Counted from the first letter of the stretch, positions 17,644-27,450 are shown. The stretch is DNA of 64,000 nt from G965276675 sp965276675 (GCA_965276675.1 OZ255624.1:1736001-1800000); one strand, 5' to 3'. A program made the numbers and translations. The notes: generated by a model from the letters alone, not told the origin.

Positions 17644-19976
17644 TAAACCCGCCCTTCGCGCTGCTCTGCCAGCAACTGCTCGATCCGGATCGGAAGATCG
17701 CGCACACGCACGCCCGTCGCGTGGTAGACAGCCGAGGTCAGCGCAGAGGCGCAGCCCGTCAGCCCGATCTCACCCACACCGCGCGCGCCATACTCGTTCA
17801 GTTTTAAGTCCGGATAGTTCAGGAAGCTCACATCCAACTCCGGGACATCCGGGTTGGTGGAAATGAGATAGTCGGAGTAGTTGTCGTTCAACGGGTGCGC
17901 TGTCCGTGTATCGTAGACCGTCTCCTCGAAGAGTCCCATCCCCATCCCCATCACAATTGCGCCGGCGATCTGGTTGCGCGCTGTCTTCAAGTTGATCATC
18001 TGGCCACCATCGATCACCGTCACCCAGCGCGTCACGCGCAGTCGCACAATCTGCGGGTCATAGCTGACCTCCACAAAGTGTGCGCCAAAAGAATGAAAGG
18101 AATACTTCTTTTTCATCTCCGCATCGGGTCCCGTCTTGGCCTTGCCATCGAGCGAGGAGATCTGCCGCAGTGCCATGATCTCGCCCAACGGCACGCCGCT
18201 CGAGGCCGGCTCATCCTTCTTGTGCACCCGGCCCTCGCTCATCACCAGCGACTCCGGATCGGCGTTCTGGAAGGGTGACTTGTCTGTCTTGACCGCGACC
18301 TTCATCAGGGTTTGCACCGCTTGGTCCGCTGCTTTAGCGACCGCGGGCATGATGCTCGACGTCGCTTGCGACCCCCCGGACATCGGCCCCGGCGGCAGAG
18401 AGCTGTCGCCCAGCTTCACTTCGATCTTGCTGAAAGGCAGCCCGGTCTTGTCCGCGATCGCCTGCGCCAGCAGCGTGTAGGTGCCGGTCCCGATATCCTG
18501 CGAAGCACTCACCGCCCGCGCCGTCCCATTCGCTAGCAGCGTTACCCGCACCTCGGCCTCGCCGCGGCCAGCGGGCCACGTCGCCGTGCTCATACCCCAG
18601 CCTAGGATCTCGTTTCCAGCGCGCATGGACCCGACCTTGGGATTCCGCTTACTCCAGCCAAACCTTTGCGCGGCCTGCTCGTAACACTCGCGCAAATGCT
18701 TGCTGGAGAAGGGCACCTTTGCGCTCTCATCCATCTCCGCGTAGTTGGTCAGCCGCACCTGCATAGGATCCAGGTTCAGCTTGGCCGCCAGCTCATCCAG
18801 CGCTGAGTCCAGCGCATACACGCCCGGTGTGGTCCCAGGTCCGCGCATCGGGCACGGCGTGCCCAGATTCGCATGCACCAGGTTCTGCACTGTTGTGACG
18901 TTTGGCGCACTGTAAAGATAGGGCGTGGGCTCGGTGCAGTTCTCTATGTAATCGTCCACCATGGAGGTAATCTGCTGCACGTCATGGTGGATCGACAGCA
19001 GCTTGCCCTCAGCCGTGGCGCTCAGCCGGACACGCTGCCGCGACCGCGGACGATGCCCCACCGTGGTGAACATCAGATTGCGCGGGACAGTGATTTTTAC
19101 CGGCCGCCCCACCTTGCGCGCTGCCACTGCCGCCATCGCCGATTGCGGCCAGGGGAAGAGCTTGTCGCCAAAGCCCGAGCCGACAAACGGTGAGATCACC
19201 TGGATCTGCTCCAGCGGATGGTCCAGGATCTGCGCAATGGTGTTGTGGTGGTTCACCACGCCCTGCGTGGTCTCGTACAACGTCAGCTTCTGCCCCTCCC
19301 ACTTGGCGATCGTTGCGTGCATCTCCATGGGGTTGTGGGTCTCGACCGGGATGTTGTATGTGGCGTCAATCTTGACAGGGGCGCTCGCGTAGGCCGCGTC
19401 CGCATCTCCACGGGAGTAGTTCCTCGCCGGCGGCTGGTCCAGCACTGGTGTGTCGCCCAGCAGCACCAACGGCGAATGCTCCTCGTAGCTCACCTTCACC
19501 TTGGCCGCCGCTGCCTGTGCCTGCTGAAATGTATGTGCCACAACCATAGCTACAAATTGCCCGTTGTAGTAGATGACATCATCCGCAAACGGAGGGCGCG
19601 TCTCGCTGGCGTGGCTGTTCTGCTCGAAGCCCTGCGCCGGCCGGTAGAGCTTGCCGAAGTTGCCGTGGTGCAGCACCGCCAGCACACCCGGCATCTTCTC
19701 GGCGGCGGATGTATCCACGCTCAGGATCTTGCCGTTGCCGATCGTGCTCGGCACGCCCACGCCGTACGCCAGGTTCTCAATCGGGTGATCCGCCGCATAC
19801 ATCGCGCCACCCGTCACCTTCTTCGGTCCGTCGATGCGGCTCACCGATTTGCCGATCATCTTGGCCGCGTCAATGCTTGCGCCAGAGGCTCCCGCCGACT
19901 GCGCGATCGGCGGCTTACCACCCTCTTCCTGCATCCGCTCGTCCAGTAGTTTCGCTCCGGAATCCCTCATGCTCAT
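17643..19976 (-). CDS. paoC: Aldehyde oxidoreductase, molybdenum-binding subunit (PaoC/YagR type)
   Basis: A 777-residue large subunit of the xanthine oxidase family. SVSRIDGPKKVTGGAMYAAD (near residue 45) is the entry to the first molybdopterin domain; SPFVGSGFGDKLFP, CPMRGPGTTPGVYALDSAL and QDIGTGTYTLLAQ are cofactor-contact segments, and the catalytic Glu sits in GARGVGEIGLTG near the C-terminus. It should oxidise aldehydes in the periplasm together with the Tat-exported FeS subunit, passing electrons to the FeS and FAD subunits. ATG overlaps the paoB stop (ATGA). Confidence 0.9.
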   Translation of the reverse strand: MSMRDSGAKLLDERMQEEGGKPPIAQSAGASGASIDAAKMIGKSVSRIDGPKKVTGGAMYAADHPIENLAYGVGVPSTIGNGKILSVDTSAAEKMPGVLAVLHHGNFGKLYRPAQGFEQNSHASETRPPFADDVIYYNGQFVAMVVAHTFQQAQAAAAKVKVSYEEHSPLVLLGDTPVLDQPPARNYSRGDADAAYASAPVKIDATYNIPVETHNPMEMHATIAKWEGQKLTLYETTQGVVNHHNTIAQILDHPLEQIQVISPFVGSGFGDKLFPWPQSAMAAVAARKVGRPVKITVPRNLMFTTVGHRPRSRQRVRLSATAEGKLLSIHHDVQQITSMVDDYIENCTEPTPYLYSAPNVTTVQNLVHANLGTPCPMRGPGTTPGVYALDSALDELAAKLNLDPMQVRLTNYAEMDESAKVPFSSKHLRECYEQAAQRFGWSKRNPKVGSMRAGNEILGWGMSTATWPAGRGEAEVRVTLLANGTARAVSASQDIGTGTYTLLAQAIADKTGLPFSKIEVKLGDSSLPPGPMSGGSQATSSIMPAVAKAADQAVQTLMKVAVKTDKSPFQNADPESLVMSEGRVHKKDEPASSGVPLGEIMALRQISSLDGKAKTGPDAEMKKKYSFHSFGAHFVEVSYDPQIVRLRVTRWVTVIDGGQMINLKTARNQIAGAIVMGMGMGLFEETVYDTRTAHPLNDNYSDYLISTNPDVPELDVSFLNYPDLKLNEYGARGVGEIGLTGCASALTSAVYHATGVRVRDLPIRIEQLLAEQREGRV

Positions 19977-20962
19977 GCCTGCTCTGTCATCATGCTGAGC
20001 GCGCGCACCAACGCCCGCTTCGTCAGCTCGATCTTGAAGCCGTTATCTCTGTAAGGAACGGCATGCCTCATCGCCGCATTCGCCGCTTGCTCAAAGGTGT
20101 GCGGTGACGCCTCTTTGCCTTCCAGCTCGTGCTCGGCTTCGGTGGAGCGCCAGGGCTTCGTGCCGACGCCGCCCAGCGCCACGCGCGCATGCCGGATGCG
20201 CTTGCCATCGGTCGCGATCACCAGAGCCGTTGACGCCAGCGCGAACTCATACGAAGCCCGGTCGCGCAGCTTCAGATACGTGGACCTGGCACCCTGCGGC
20301 GGCGCGGGCAGCACCACGTGTGTGATCAGCTCACCCGGTTTCAGGATGTTCTCCTTGTCCGGAGTCGTGCCCGGCTCCAGATAGAAGTCCTTGATCGCGA
20401 TCTTTCGCTCGCCTTCTGGCCCCGTGGTCAGGATGGCTGCTTCAAGCGCCTGCATCGCTACTGGCATGTCGCCCGGATTTTGGGTTGCGATGCAATGCTC
20501 GCTAGTGCCCAGCACCGCCAGGATGCGGTTGTAGCCCTTGATTGCCGGGCACCCGCTCCCCGGCTCGCGCTTATTGCATGGCGACGCGGTGTCGCGAAAG
20601 TAGTAGCAGCGCGTCCGCTGCAGCAGGTTGCCGCCAGTGGAGGCCATGTTGCGCAGCTGCGGCGAAGCGCCGGAGAGCAGCGCCTTCGACAACACGGCGT
20701 ACTTCTCCATCACGATGGGATGGTTTGCCAGGTCTGAGTTGCGCACCAGCGCACCGATCTTCAAGCCGCCATCCGGCATCGATTCCACTTGCGCCAGCGG
20801 CAGCGCGTTGATGTCCACCAGCCCGTGCGGCCGCTCCACATTCAACTTCATTAGGTCGACCAGCGTTGTGCCGCCGGCGATGTACTTCGTCCCCACGCTT
20901 CCGCCTGTGGACTGCCTCGCTCCGTCCACGGTTGAGGCTGCTTTATACTGAAAGACTTCCAT
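19973..20962 (-). CDS. paoB: Aldehyde oxidoreductase, FAD-binding subunit (PaoB/YagS type)
   Basis: About 329 residues of the CO dehydrogenase flavoprotein type. YIAGGTTLVDLMK holds the FAD pyrophosphate loop and NMASTGGNLLQRTRC the second FAD contact. Cysteines in RTRCYYFRDTASPCNK and GSGCPA match the insertion that gives PaoB-type subunits an extra [4Fe-4S] cluster, unlike plain xanthine dehydrogenases. I chose ATG 20962 (MEVFQYKAAS) because GGGAGCGG lies just before it; the longer frame to 21046 would overlap the paoA gene. Eight bases separate it from paoA. Confidence 0.88.
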   Translation of the reverse strand: MEVFQYKAASTVDGARQSTGGSVGTKYIAGGTTLVDLMKLNVERPHGLVDINALPLAQVESMPDGGLKIGALVRNSDLANHPIVMEKYAVLSKALLSGASPQLRNMASTGGNLLQRTRCYYFRDTASPCNKREPGSGCPAIKGYNRILAVLGTSEHCIATQNPGDMPVAMQALEAAILTTGPEGERKIAIKDFYLEPGTTPDKENILKPGELITHVVLPAPPQGARSTYLKLRDRASYEFALASTALVIATDGKRIRHARVALGGVGTKPWRSTEAEHELEGKEASPHTFEQAANAAMRHAVPYRDNGFKIELTKRALVRALSMMTEQA

Positions 20963-20970
20963 CCCGCTCC

Positions 20971-21726
20971 CTAGCTCTTCGTGCCCGCGCTCATCGCCGG
21001 ACGTGCTGCCTGTACCGCAGCCACAATGTTGTTGTAAGCGCCGCACCGGCAGAGATTGCCCGCCATCGCCTCGCGCACCGAAGCGTCATCCGTGCCCCAC
21101 GGCTCTTTGTAGACCGCGACCGCGCTCATGATCTGGCCCGGGGTGCAGTAGCCGCATTGGAAGCCATCGTGTTCGACAAACGCCTGCTGCACCGGATGGA
21201 GCTGCTCGCCCTGTGCCAAACCCTCGATAGTGGTGATCTCGTCGTTCTGGTGCATGACCGCGAAGGTGAGGCAGGAGTTCACGCGACGGCCATTCACATG
21301 GAGCGTGCACGCTCCGCACTGCCCATGATCGCAGCCTTTCTTGGTTCCCGGCATCGCCAGGTTTTCCCGCAAAGCATCGAGCAGGGTCACGCGCGGCTCC
21401 AGCTTCAACTTATGAACCTTGCCATTAACCTTGAGCGTCACCGGAACCGCGCCGGGTACGTCATCCGCTGCTTTGACCGCGTCCTGTTCTGGCGCAGCGG
21501 CTTGCGCTGCAGCCAGCAGCGGAGAGGCTGTAGCCGCGATCCCAGCCGCGCCCAACTGAGATAGAAACGACCGGCGGCTAAAGCTGCCTAAGAGCGAGCG
21601 CCGGGTCGGTTCCTGTCCAGACTCCTGCGTCAGTGGACCCGACGGCTCTTCTCTGTCGGCCGTTCCATCGTTGCGGCCTCTGTCTGCCGCTACCTGACTC
21701 TTCCGTTCATCTTCTGTGTGTCCCAC
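20971..21726 (-). CDS. paoA: Aldehyde oxidoreductase, Tat-exported [2Fe-2S] subunit (PaoA/YagT type)
   Basis: A 251-residue small subunit. The N-terminus is long and polar up to residue 48, then carries a twin-arginine signal (SRRSFLSQLGAAGIAATASP), so the folded complex should be exported by Tat. It has the plant-type [2Fe-2S] set CDHGQCGACTLHVNGRRVNSC and the second cluster set CGYCTPGQ...CRCGAY. The long N-terminal extension has internal Met candidates, so the true start may be later than GTG/ATG 21726. It is the first gene of the paoABC-xdhC-mocA operon. Confidence 0.88.
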   Translation of the reverse strand: MGHTEDERKSQVAADRGRNDGTADREEPSGPLTQESGQEPTRRSLLGSFSRRSFLSQLGAAGIAATASPLLAAAQAAAPEQDAVKAADDVPGAVPVTLKVNGKVHKLKLEPRVTLLDALRENLAMPGTKKGCDHGQCGACTLHVNGRRVNSCLTFAVMHQNDEITTIEGLAQGEQLHPVQQAFVEHDGFQCGYCTPGQIMSAVAVYKEPWGTDDASVREAMAGNLCRCGAYNNIVAAVQAARPAMSAGTKS

Positions 21727-21995
21727 CCGCGTACTCCTCTCCCTCTGTTCTACACGTTACCGCTGCGCAGTTCTCGCCAACGCTCCCGCCTCGCGACGAA
21801 AATTGACGTGCCTGAATGGAGATCGGGCCAAGGCTTAGCGTGTTGCCGGAAGTCGTATAGATTCGCTTTATACCTAGCGATCAGGCCGCCTCGATTCGCA
21901 GGCGTCCGGTCAGCTCTCATTTCGCTCTCGTGAAAAGAGTGTGTCACGCCTCGGCCGCTGTTTCGCACTCGTCGACTCTGGGGTCTAATACAAAC

Positions 21996-22451
21996 ATGGA
22001 ACTGCCCGTCAATCTAAGCCCGCGCGTTCGCCAGGCGATCCAGTTTGCCACGCTCCGTCACAAGGATCAAAAAGACAAGGCCGGTAAGCCGTACATCGCG
22101 CACTGCTACCGCGTCGCGCTCAGCGTTTGGGGCTTTGGGGAGGAGTACTTCATCGCTGCCGTGCTCCACGATGCGGTCGAGGACACTGGAACCACCCTGG
22201 ATGAGGTCGAGTCTCTCTTTGGCAAGCCTGTGCGCGATGCCGTCGATAGCGTCACCCGCCGAGAGGTGCCAAAAAAGGAGCCCTACGAAGACTTCGTCCT
22301 TCGCTCTAAAGCCAACAAGATCGGCCGTATCGTAAAGATCGCCGACGTGTATGACAACATGTCACCGGAGCGCCGCATCGAGCCGCCAGGGGAGAAACAA
22401 AGGAAGCTGGAACGCTACGAAAACGCGCTCGCTGTCCTCACAGCAGAGTAG
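21996..22451 (+). CDS. HD-domain phosphohydrolase, RelA/SpoT-like
   Basis: A 151-residue single HD domain. GKPYIAHCYRVALSVW and AAVLHDAVEDTGTTLDEVE match the ppGpp hydrolase part of RelA/SpoT proteins, with the metal-binding HD doublet in VLHDAVEDT and a later VKIADVYDNM. No synthetase or TGS domain follows, so it could be a small alarmone hydrolase or act on another nucleotide. ATG 21996 fits the family; the frame runs 22 residues further upstream without a ribosome site. It precedes queG by 18 bases. Confidence 0.75.
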   Translation: MELPVNLSPRVRQAIQFATLRHKDQKDKAGKPYIAHCYRVALSVWGFGEEYFIAAVLHDAVEDTGTTLDEVESLFGKPVRDAVDSVTRREVPKKEPYEDFVLRSKANKIGRIVKIADVYDNMSPERRIEPPGEKQRKLERYENALAVLTAE

Positions 22452-22469
22452 AAAACTACAGTAGGAAGT

Positions 22470-23630
22470 ATGGAAGAGTTCTCGATGCCGCCCGAGGAAC
22501 TGACGCGCCTGGCAAAGGCAGCGGGCTTCAGTGCGGCTGGAATCGCTTCTGTTGAGCCTCTCGCCAGCGGCAACGGAAGCTCCTACTTCGAAAACTGGAT
22601 CGACGCCGGTCGCGCCGGCGAGATGGAGTACCTGAAGCGCCGCAATGACGACGGCCAGCTGCTGCGCTCCGAACTTCAGGCGGCCTTTCCCTGGGCCCGC
22701 TCTGTGATCGTCTGCGCCGCCAACTACAACGCGGACGCGCCGCGCTCGGTCGACGAAGCCGCTTCGGGTACCGGCTGGATCGCCCGCTATGCCTGGACTG
22801 GCCGGACGGACCCGGAAACTCCGGAAAATCCAAACCCGGAGCAGCAGCCATCGGACTACCACGACGTGCTGCTCACCCGCCTGCGCCTACTCGAATCACG
22901 CCTGAAGGATCTGGCTGGCCCCTTCGAATCGCGCTCCTATGTCGATACCGGCCCAGTGATCGAACGCGCGTATGCACAAAGCGCCGGGGTCGGCTGGACA
23001 GGGAAGAACACCTGCACCCTGAACCAGGGACTGGGATCCTGGCTCTTTCTGGGCGTCATCGTGACCTCACTCTCCGTCTCTCGAGAGGCACGGCCCATTC
23101 CCGCGCAGGATCGCTGTGGCACCTGTCGTCGCTGCATCGATGCCTGTCCTACAGACGCTCTGGTCGCCCCACGCGAGATGGACGCCAGCTTATGTATCTC
23201 CTACCTCACCATCGAGAAGCGCGGCGAAATACCCGAGGAGCTGCGAGCACCTATAGGTCGGCAGATTTTTGGCTGTGACATCTGTCAGGATGTCTGCCCC
23301 TGGAACCGGAAAGCCCCCCACTCGAACGATGCCGGCCTGGCGCCCCGCCGTCAGCTCGTCAATCCAGCCTTGGAATGGCTCGCCGAACTGGAGCCGCAAT
23401 CCTTCAACCGTTTATTCCGGAACTCACCAGTAAAGCGAACAAAATACGCCGGTTTTCAGCGTAATGTTGCCATCGCAATGGGGAACAGCCGCATGCCCAA
23501 ATTCCTTCCCAAACTCCAGGAATGGAGCCTCAGCACAGATCCTGCACTCTCTGGAGCCGCCCAGTGGGCACTGGCCCGGCTTTCCGTGAGCACAGAGACA
23601 AACGGCCTCCGCGCCGGAGAGGCCGTCTGA
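22470..23630 (+). CDS. queG: Epoxyqueuosine reductase QueG
   Basis: A 386-residue cytoplasmic iron-sulfur enzyme that carries out the last step of queuosine synthesis on tRNA (epoxyqueuosine to queuosine), using cobalamin. It has the two ferredoxin-type cysteine sets CGTCRRCIDACP (near residue 215) and CDICQDVCPWN (near residue 268), YVDTGPVIERAYA and WTGKNTCTL in the cobalamin-binding half, and a HEAT-like C-terminal end. Length and motif order match the family. It is probably co-transcribed with the HD gene just upstream. Confidence 0.95.
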   Translation: MEEFSMPPEELTRLAKAAGFSAAGIASVEPLASGNGSSYFENWIDAGRAGEMEYLKRRNDDGQLLRSELQAAFPWARSVIVCAANYNADAPRSVDEAASGTGWIARYAWTGRTDPETPENPNPEQQPSDYHDVLLTRLRLLESRLKDLAGPFESRSYVDTGPVIERAYAQSAGVGWTGKNTCTLNQGLGSWLFLGVIVTSLSVSREARPIPAQDRCGTCRRCIDACPTDALVAPREMDASLCISYLTIEKRGEIPEELRAPIGRQIFGCDICQDVCPWNRKAPHSNDAGLAPRRQLVNPALEWLAELEPQSFNRLFRNSPVKRTKYAGFQRNVAIAMGNSRMPKFLPKLQEWSLSTDPALSGAAQWALARLSVSTETNGLRAGEAV

Positions 23631-23649
23631 CCACCACCTCTTGCCTGAA

Positions 23650-23856
23650 CTAAACGTTGCGTGAGACGTTTGCCGCATTCAGGCCCTTGGGACCCTGCTG
23701 GCATTCGAACTCGACACCCTCTCCCTCGTTCAGCGTCTTGTAGCCGTTCTCCTGAATAGCCGAGAAGTGCACAAAGACATCCTCTCCGGTCGAACGCTGA
23801 ATAAACCCATATCCTTTCGCTCCGTTGAACCACTTCACAACGCCTTGCTCTTTCAC
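23650..23856 (-). CDS. Cold-shock domain protein (CspA family)
   Basis: A 68-residue cold-shock domain protein that binds single-stranded RNA and DNA: VVKWFNGAKGYGFIQ contains RNP1 and DVFVHFSAI RNP2. The length is standard. I chose GTG 23856 because AAAGGAG precedes it by 5 bases; upstream in-frame starts to 23922 add non-conserved residues. It is convergent with queG (19-base gap). A long 5' region lies upstream, as is usual for cold-shock mRNAs. Confidence 0.9.
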   Translation of the reverse strand: MKEQGVVKWFNGAKGYGFIQRSTGEDVFVHFSAIQENGYKTLNEGEGVEFECQQGPKGLNAANVSRNV

Positions 23857-24258
23857 TTCGACTCCTTTCACCTCGTGGGTGGGTGCTGGTCCCGAAAGAT
23901 GTCCAGAACGACCGCAAGCCACTGGTCAGCGTGCAGACGACGCACCCGGCGGCAGCTCTTCATTCTCTGGTGCTCTTTGCAGAACGGTGAAACCAAAACA
24001 TCAAACAACGGCCTTCCAAAAACGTATACAGCTGGGCTAACCCCGGCGATCAGGGCACACCGTCCTAACGTTATGGCAGGATTTTGCTCGGAGTGCAAGC
24101 CAAATTTCTGCCAACGGTCTTCGGCTTCGCGGTTACCAAAGGGAGTTTACGCATTCACAAGAGGGCAACGTTACTGCCGAACTTTGGTAGCATCGACCAT
24201 CGCTGTGACTCCCACCCTCTCCATTCTGAGCAGAAAGCCGACGGATGGAGTGGCAGGT
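23857..24258. other. Divergent intergenic region (cold-shock gene / YihY gene)
   Basis: About 400 bases between the cold-shock start (minus) and the likely YihY start (plus). A plus-strand frame is open through most of it, but its first part is just the antisense of the cold-shock gene, so I do not count it as coding. A long cold-shock leader is likely here. I find no clear promoter hexamers. Confidence 0.5.
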
Positions 24259-25164
24259 GTGCCACCCGGTCCAGATCCGCCCCGGGTACCGCCGCCCGGC
24301 GCTGGATTCGGAAGCCAACTGCTTGCGCTTATCCGTTATCTCGCTCAGACGGAGGTGCATACCTATGCCTTCAGCGTTGCCGCAAATGCCATCCTCTCGC
24401 TCTTCCCCTTCATTGTCCTGATGCTTACGCTGGCGCACCGCGTCTTCCACTCGCACGCCATGGAAGAGGTCATCGGGGACGAGGTCCGCTTCTTCCTGCC
24501 GGCGGGTCAGAACTTCGTTGTAAAGAACATGACCTATGTCGTGCATTCCCACCGTGGGGTGCAGATCGCCTCGGTCATCATGCTTCTTGTCTCCTCGACG
24601 GGCGTCTTCATGCCGCTGGAGGTGGCGCTGAACCAGGTCTGGGGCGTGCGCAAGAACCGCTCTTACCTGATGAACCAGCTCATCTCGCTCGGCCTCGCCT
24701 TTTCCATCGGCACGCTCACCTTTGCCTCCGTGGCCTTCACTGCCTTCCAGCACACGCTGCTCTCGCTCATGTTCCTGGGCAACACCGACAATGTCTTCTT
24801 CACCTTCATCGCACGGTGGATTCTGCAGATCACGGCCGCCATTATCAGCGTTCTGCTCTTCTTCCTGATCTATTGGATCCTGCCCAACCGCAAGCTCCCC
24901 GTTCTGGCCGTCCTGCCCACCGCCATCGTCACCGGACTGCTCTGGGAGCTGGCCAAGCTGCTCTATATCGGCCTGCTGCCGTGGCTCGATTTCCGTTCCG
25001 TCTATGGACCGTTCTCGATATCCGTATCGCTCATGCTGTGGGCCTTTCTGAGCGGTTTGCTCATGCTGGCCGGCGGCCAATACTCCGCCTCCCGGCACCG
25101 CCGCCTGCAGGTTTCACCGCAAGACACGCTAAGTACGCCAATCTCGGAGCCTCAAGAAGCTTAA
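24259..25164 (+). CDS. YihY/BrkB-family inner-membrane protein
   Basis: About 301 residues with six membrane helices of the YihY/BrkB family (once called ribonuclease BN): AFSVAANAILSLFPFIVLMLTL early, SSTGVFMPLEVALNQVWGV in the middle and LFFLIYWILPNRKLPV followed by GLLWELAKLLYI later. The function is not established; members are proposed transporters. The start is uncertain: GTG 24259 has GGAG 8 bases upstream, while GTG 24205 and TTG 24184 are in frame without one. It ends in a short polar tail. Confidence 0.8.
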   Translation: MPPGPDPPRVPPPGAGFGSQLLALIRYLAQTEVHTYAFSVAANAILSLFPFIVLMLTLAHRVFHSHAMEEVIGDEVRFFLPAGQNFVVKNMTYVVHSHRGVQIASVIMLLVSSTGVFMPLEVALNQVWGVRKNRSYLMNQLISLGLAFSIGTLTFASVAFTAFQHTLLSLMFLGNTDNVFFTFIARWILQITAAIISVLLFFLIYWILPNRKLPVLAVLPTAIVTGLLWELAKLLYIGLLPWLDFRSVYGPFSISVSLMLWAFLSGLLMLAGGQYSASRHRRLQVSPQDTLSTPISEPQEA

Positions 25165-25258
25165 AACTTCGCTTAGCTAGCGGTGACTTCCAAGGCGAAT
25201 CGCGACCTGCACGCGATGCACGGCGCACCCCAAGCCTGAGATACACTCTCGCCTAAGC

Positions 25259-27388
25259 ATGTCGATCCCCTTTAAGCGTTTTGAAGCATCGTTCTTCGCG
25301 CGGCTGCGCCGGAAGCCGCCGTCCGGTGTTGTCGAACGCGGCTCGTTTTGGCTGCTGCTCGCCTCTGCGCTCTTGTTTCTGCTCAGCTTTGTGCCCTCCT
25401 TCGTCGGCCGCTTGTCGGCGGTGCTGACGGGAATCGGTCTCTTTCTGCTGTGTTTCTGCGCACTGATCCTGCTCTATCGCTGGATCTTTACCCGCCTGTT
25501 GTGGAAGGTGAGCAATCGGCTGGTAGTCACGTATCTGCTCATGGGGCTCGCGCCGGTGGTGTTGTTCGCCACGCTGGCGGCTATCGCCGCTTACGTGTTT
25601 TCCGGGCAGTTTGCCACCTATGCCGCCACCTCCGCCCTGGATGCTGAAGTCTCCGCCCTGGCGTCCGAGGATCGTGCCTTCGCTCTGCATATCGGCCATC
25701 TCATCTCCGTAAACCCCACGGCGCGCTCCGTGGACCTGCCCGAGCTCGACAGCACCGAGCCCAATCCGCACAAGGCAGTCCCGCCGGAGCCAGCTGCGGC
25801 CCAGGCAAAGGGCATGACGGCTCAGGATGTTGCGGTCACAGCCTGGCGGGATGGCGAGCGGGTACGGATCGACGGTGAGTCGTCGACGGAACACCCTGCC
25901 AAATTGCCCTCTTGGGTGCAGGGCGGCTTCTACGGTCTCGTGTTGGATGGCCAGCAACTCTATCTCCGCGCAACGGATACCGTACATACTGGGAATCACA
26001 CCGTAACCGTTCTCTCCAGCCGCCCGCTCAGCCGCACCAGCTTGAATGCTCTGGCTCGCGGTCTCGGCGTGGTCCACATCATCTCGGTCACGGCGAGCAC
26101 AGCAGATAACTCAGGTAAGCATGATGTGCCAACCGGGGACCCGCCCGTCGATTCCACAGATGACTTTGTCCCGGTAAGCGGTGGCACTCTGAGCCCGGCG
26201 GCGCACTTCTATGACAGCCGCATCTTATTTACCGCGCCGCTCAAGACCATCCGCTGGAGCGACGGCCATACCAATACAAGCTGGATCAGCGTCACCTCCC
26301 GCCCGACACTGCTCTACGCTCGGCTGACTGGAACGGCGCTGCAGATTGGAACCATCGTTCGCGATGCGCTGATCTCCATTGCGGTCTTCTTTGCCATCCT
26401 GGAACTGGTTGCCTTCTTTATGGCCGTGAGGCTGAGCCGCACCATCACCCACTCGGTTCACGATCTCTACAAAGCCACGACCGAGATCGACCGCGGCAAC
26501 TTCGCCCACCGTATTCGCGTTACCCGGCGCGACCAGCTTGCCGCTCTCAGCACCTCGTTTAACGTCATGTCTGAGTCGCTGGAAAGACTGCTGGAACAAC
26601 AGCGCGAAAAAGAGCGCATGCAGAGCGAACTCGAGATTGCGCAGGAGGTACAGAACAACCTCTTTCCCCATGGCCAGATCACGCTGCCCAGCCTCGAACT
26701 GCATGGCGTCTGCAAGCCGGCCCGCATGGTCAGCGGCGACTACTACGACTTCATCCGCGTGGGAGCGTCGCAGCTCTGCGTCACGCTGGGTGACATCAGC
26801 GGCAAGGGAATCTCCGCGGCGCTGCTGATGGCTTCCCTGCACTCCGCGGTGCGCGCCTACCGCTTCGCCGGTGAAGTGCTAGGAGAAGAGCGTAAAGCCG
26901 CGGGAGTGGACGCCAGCCCCTTCACCTCTCCGGGCAAGATACTAGGGCTGCTCAACCGCCACCTCTACCGCAGCACCCAGCCGGAGAAGTACGCCACGCT
27001 CTTTCTCGCTCATTACGACGGCGACACGCGCAAGCTTACCTACTCCAATGGCGGCCAGCTGCCGCCGTTCGTGCTCTGTACCGATGGCAGTATAAAGCGG
27101 CTCGACTGTGGCGGCTCTGTTGTAGGTCTGCTCGATGGCATGCAGTACCAGCAGGCGACAGTTTCGCTTGACCCCGGCGACATATTGGTCGCCTACAGCG
27201 ATGGCGTCACCGAGCCGGAGAACGAGTATGGTGACTTCGGAGAAGACCGCCTGCTCGACATCGTGCAGCGCAATCGCCACCAGCCGCTTGCGGCTATCTC
27301 CGGCCACACCATGCAAGCCTTGCGCGCCTGGATTGGTGATCAGGAACAGCCGGACGACATCACGCTGGTGCTGGCGCGCCAGATGTAA
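25259..27388 (+). CDS. Membrane-bound PP2C-type (SpoIIE) serine phosphatase with HAMP domain
   Basis: A 709-residue signalling protein. Two or three N-terminal helices (residues about 28-120) are followed by a large extracytoplasmic region (about 120-365), a helix (DALISIAVFFAILELVAFFMAV), a HAMP domain (TTEIDRGNFAHRIRVTRRDQ), a coiled coil and the PP2C-like domain. MVSGDYYDF and LGDISGKGISAALLMASLH hold the metal-binding aspartates, with VAYSDGVTEPEN and EQPDDITLVLAR at the end. It probably dephosphorylates an anti-anti-sigma factor in a partner-switching pathway; no such partner is encoded nearby. Confidence 0.9.
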   Translation: MSIPFKRFEASFFARLRRKPPSGVVERGSFWLLLASALLFLLSFVPSFVGRLSAVLTGIGLFLLCFCALILLYRWIFTRLLWKVSNRLVVTYLLMGLAPVVLFATLAAIAAYVFSGQFATYAATSALDAEVSALASEDRAFALHIGHLISVNPTARSVDLPELDSTEPNPHKAVPPEPAAAQAKGMTAQDVAVTAWRDGERVRIDGESSTEHPAKLPSWVQGGFYGLVLDGQQLYLRATDTVHTGNHTVTVLSSRPLSRTSLNALARGLGVVHIISVTASTADNSGKHDVPTGDPPVDSTDDFVPVSGGTLSPAAHFYDSRILFTAPLKTIRWSDGHTNTSWISVTSRPTLLYARLTGTALQIGTIVRDALISIAVFFAILELVAFFMAVRLSRTITHSVHDLYKATTEIDRGNFAHRIRVTRRDQLAALSTSFNVMSESLERLLEQQREKERMQSELEIAQEVQNNLFPHGQITLPSLELHGVCKPARMVSGDYYDFIRVGASQLCVTLGDISGKGISAALLMASLHSAVRAYRFAGEVLGEERKAAGVDASPFTSPGKILGLLNRHLYRSTQPEKYATLFLAHYDGDTRKLTYSNGGQLPPFVLCTDGSIKRLDCGGSVVGLLDGMQYQQATVSLDPGDILVAYSDGVTEPENEYGDFGEDRLLDIVQRNRHQPLAAISGHTMQALRAWIGDQEQPDDITLVLARQM

Positions 27389-27450
27389 GCAAGCATTCAC
27401 ACATCCTTCTGGGTTGCTGCAGGCAGGCATTCGTGTAAACCTTGCCGTGC

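Noticed and set aside
23767..24258. N-terminal extension of the YihY frame across the cold-shock gene
   Set aside because: The extension is the antisense of the cold-shock domain and has no conserved character; the start was placed later.
24133..25098. A 321-codon frame antisense to the YihY gene
   Set aside because: Low-complexity polar composition and no ribosome site; explained by the GC-rich codon pattern of the sense gene.
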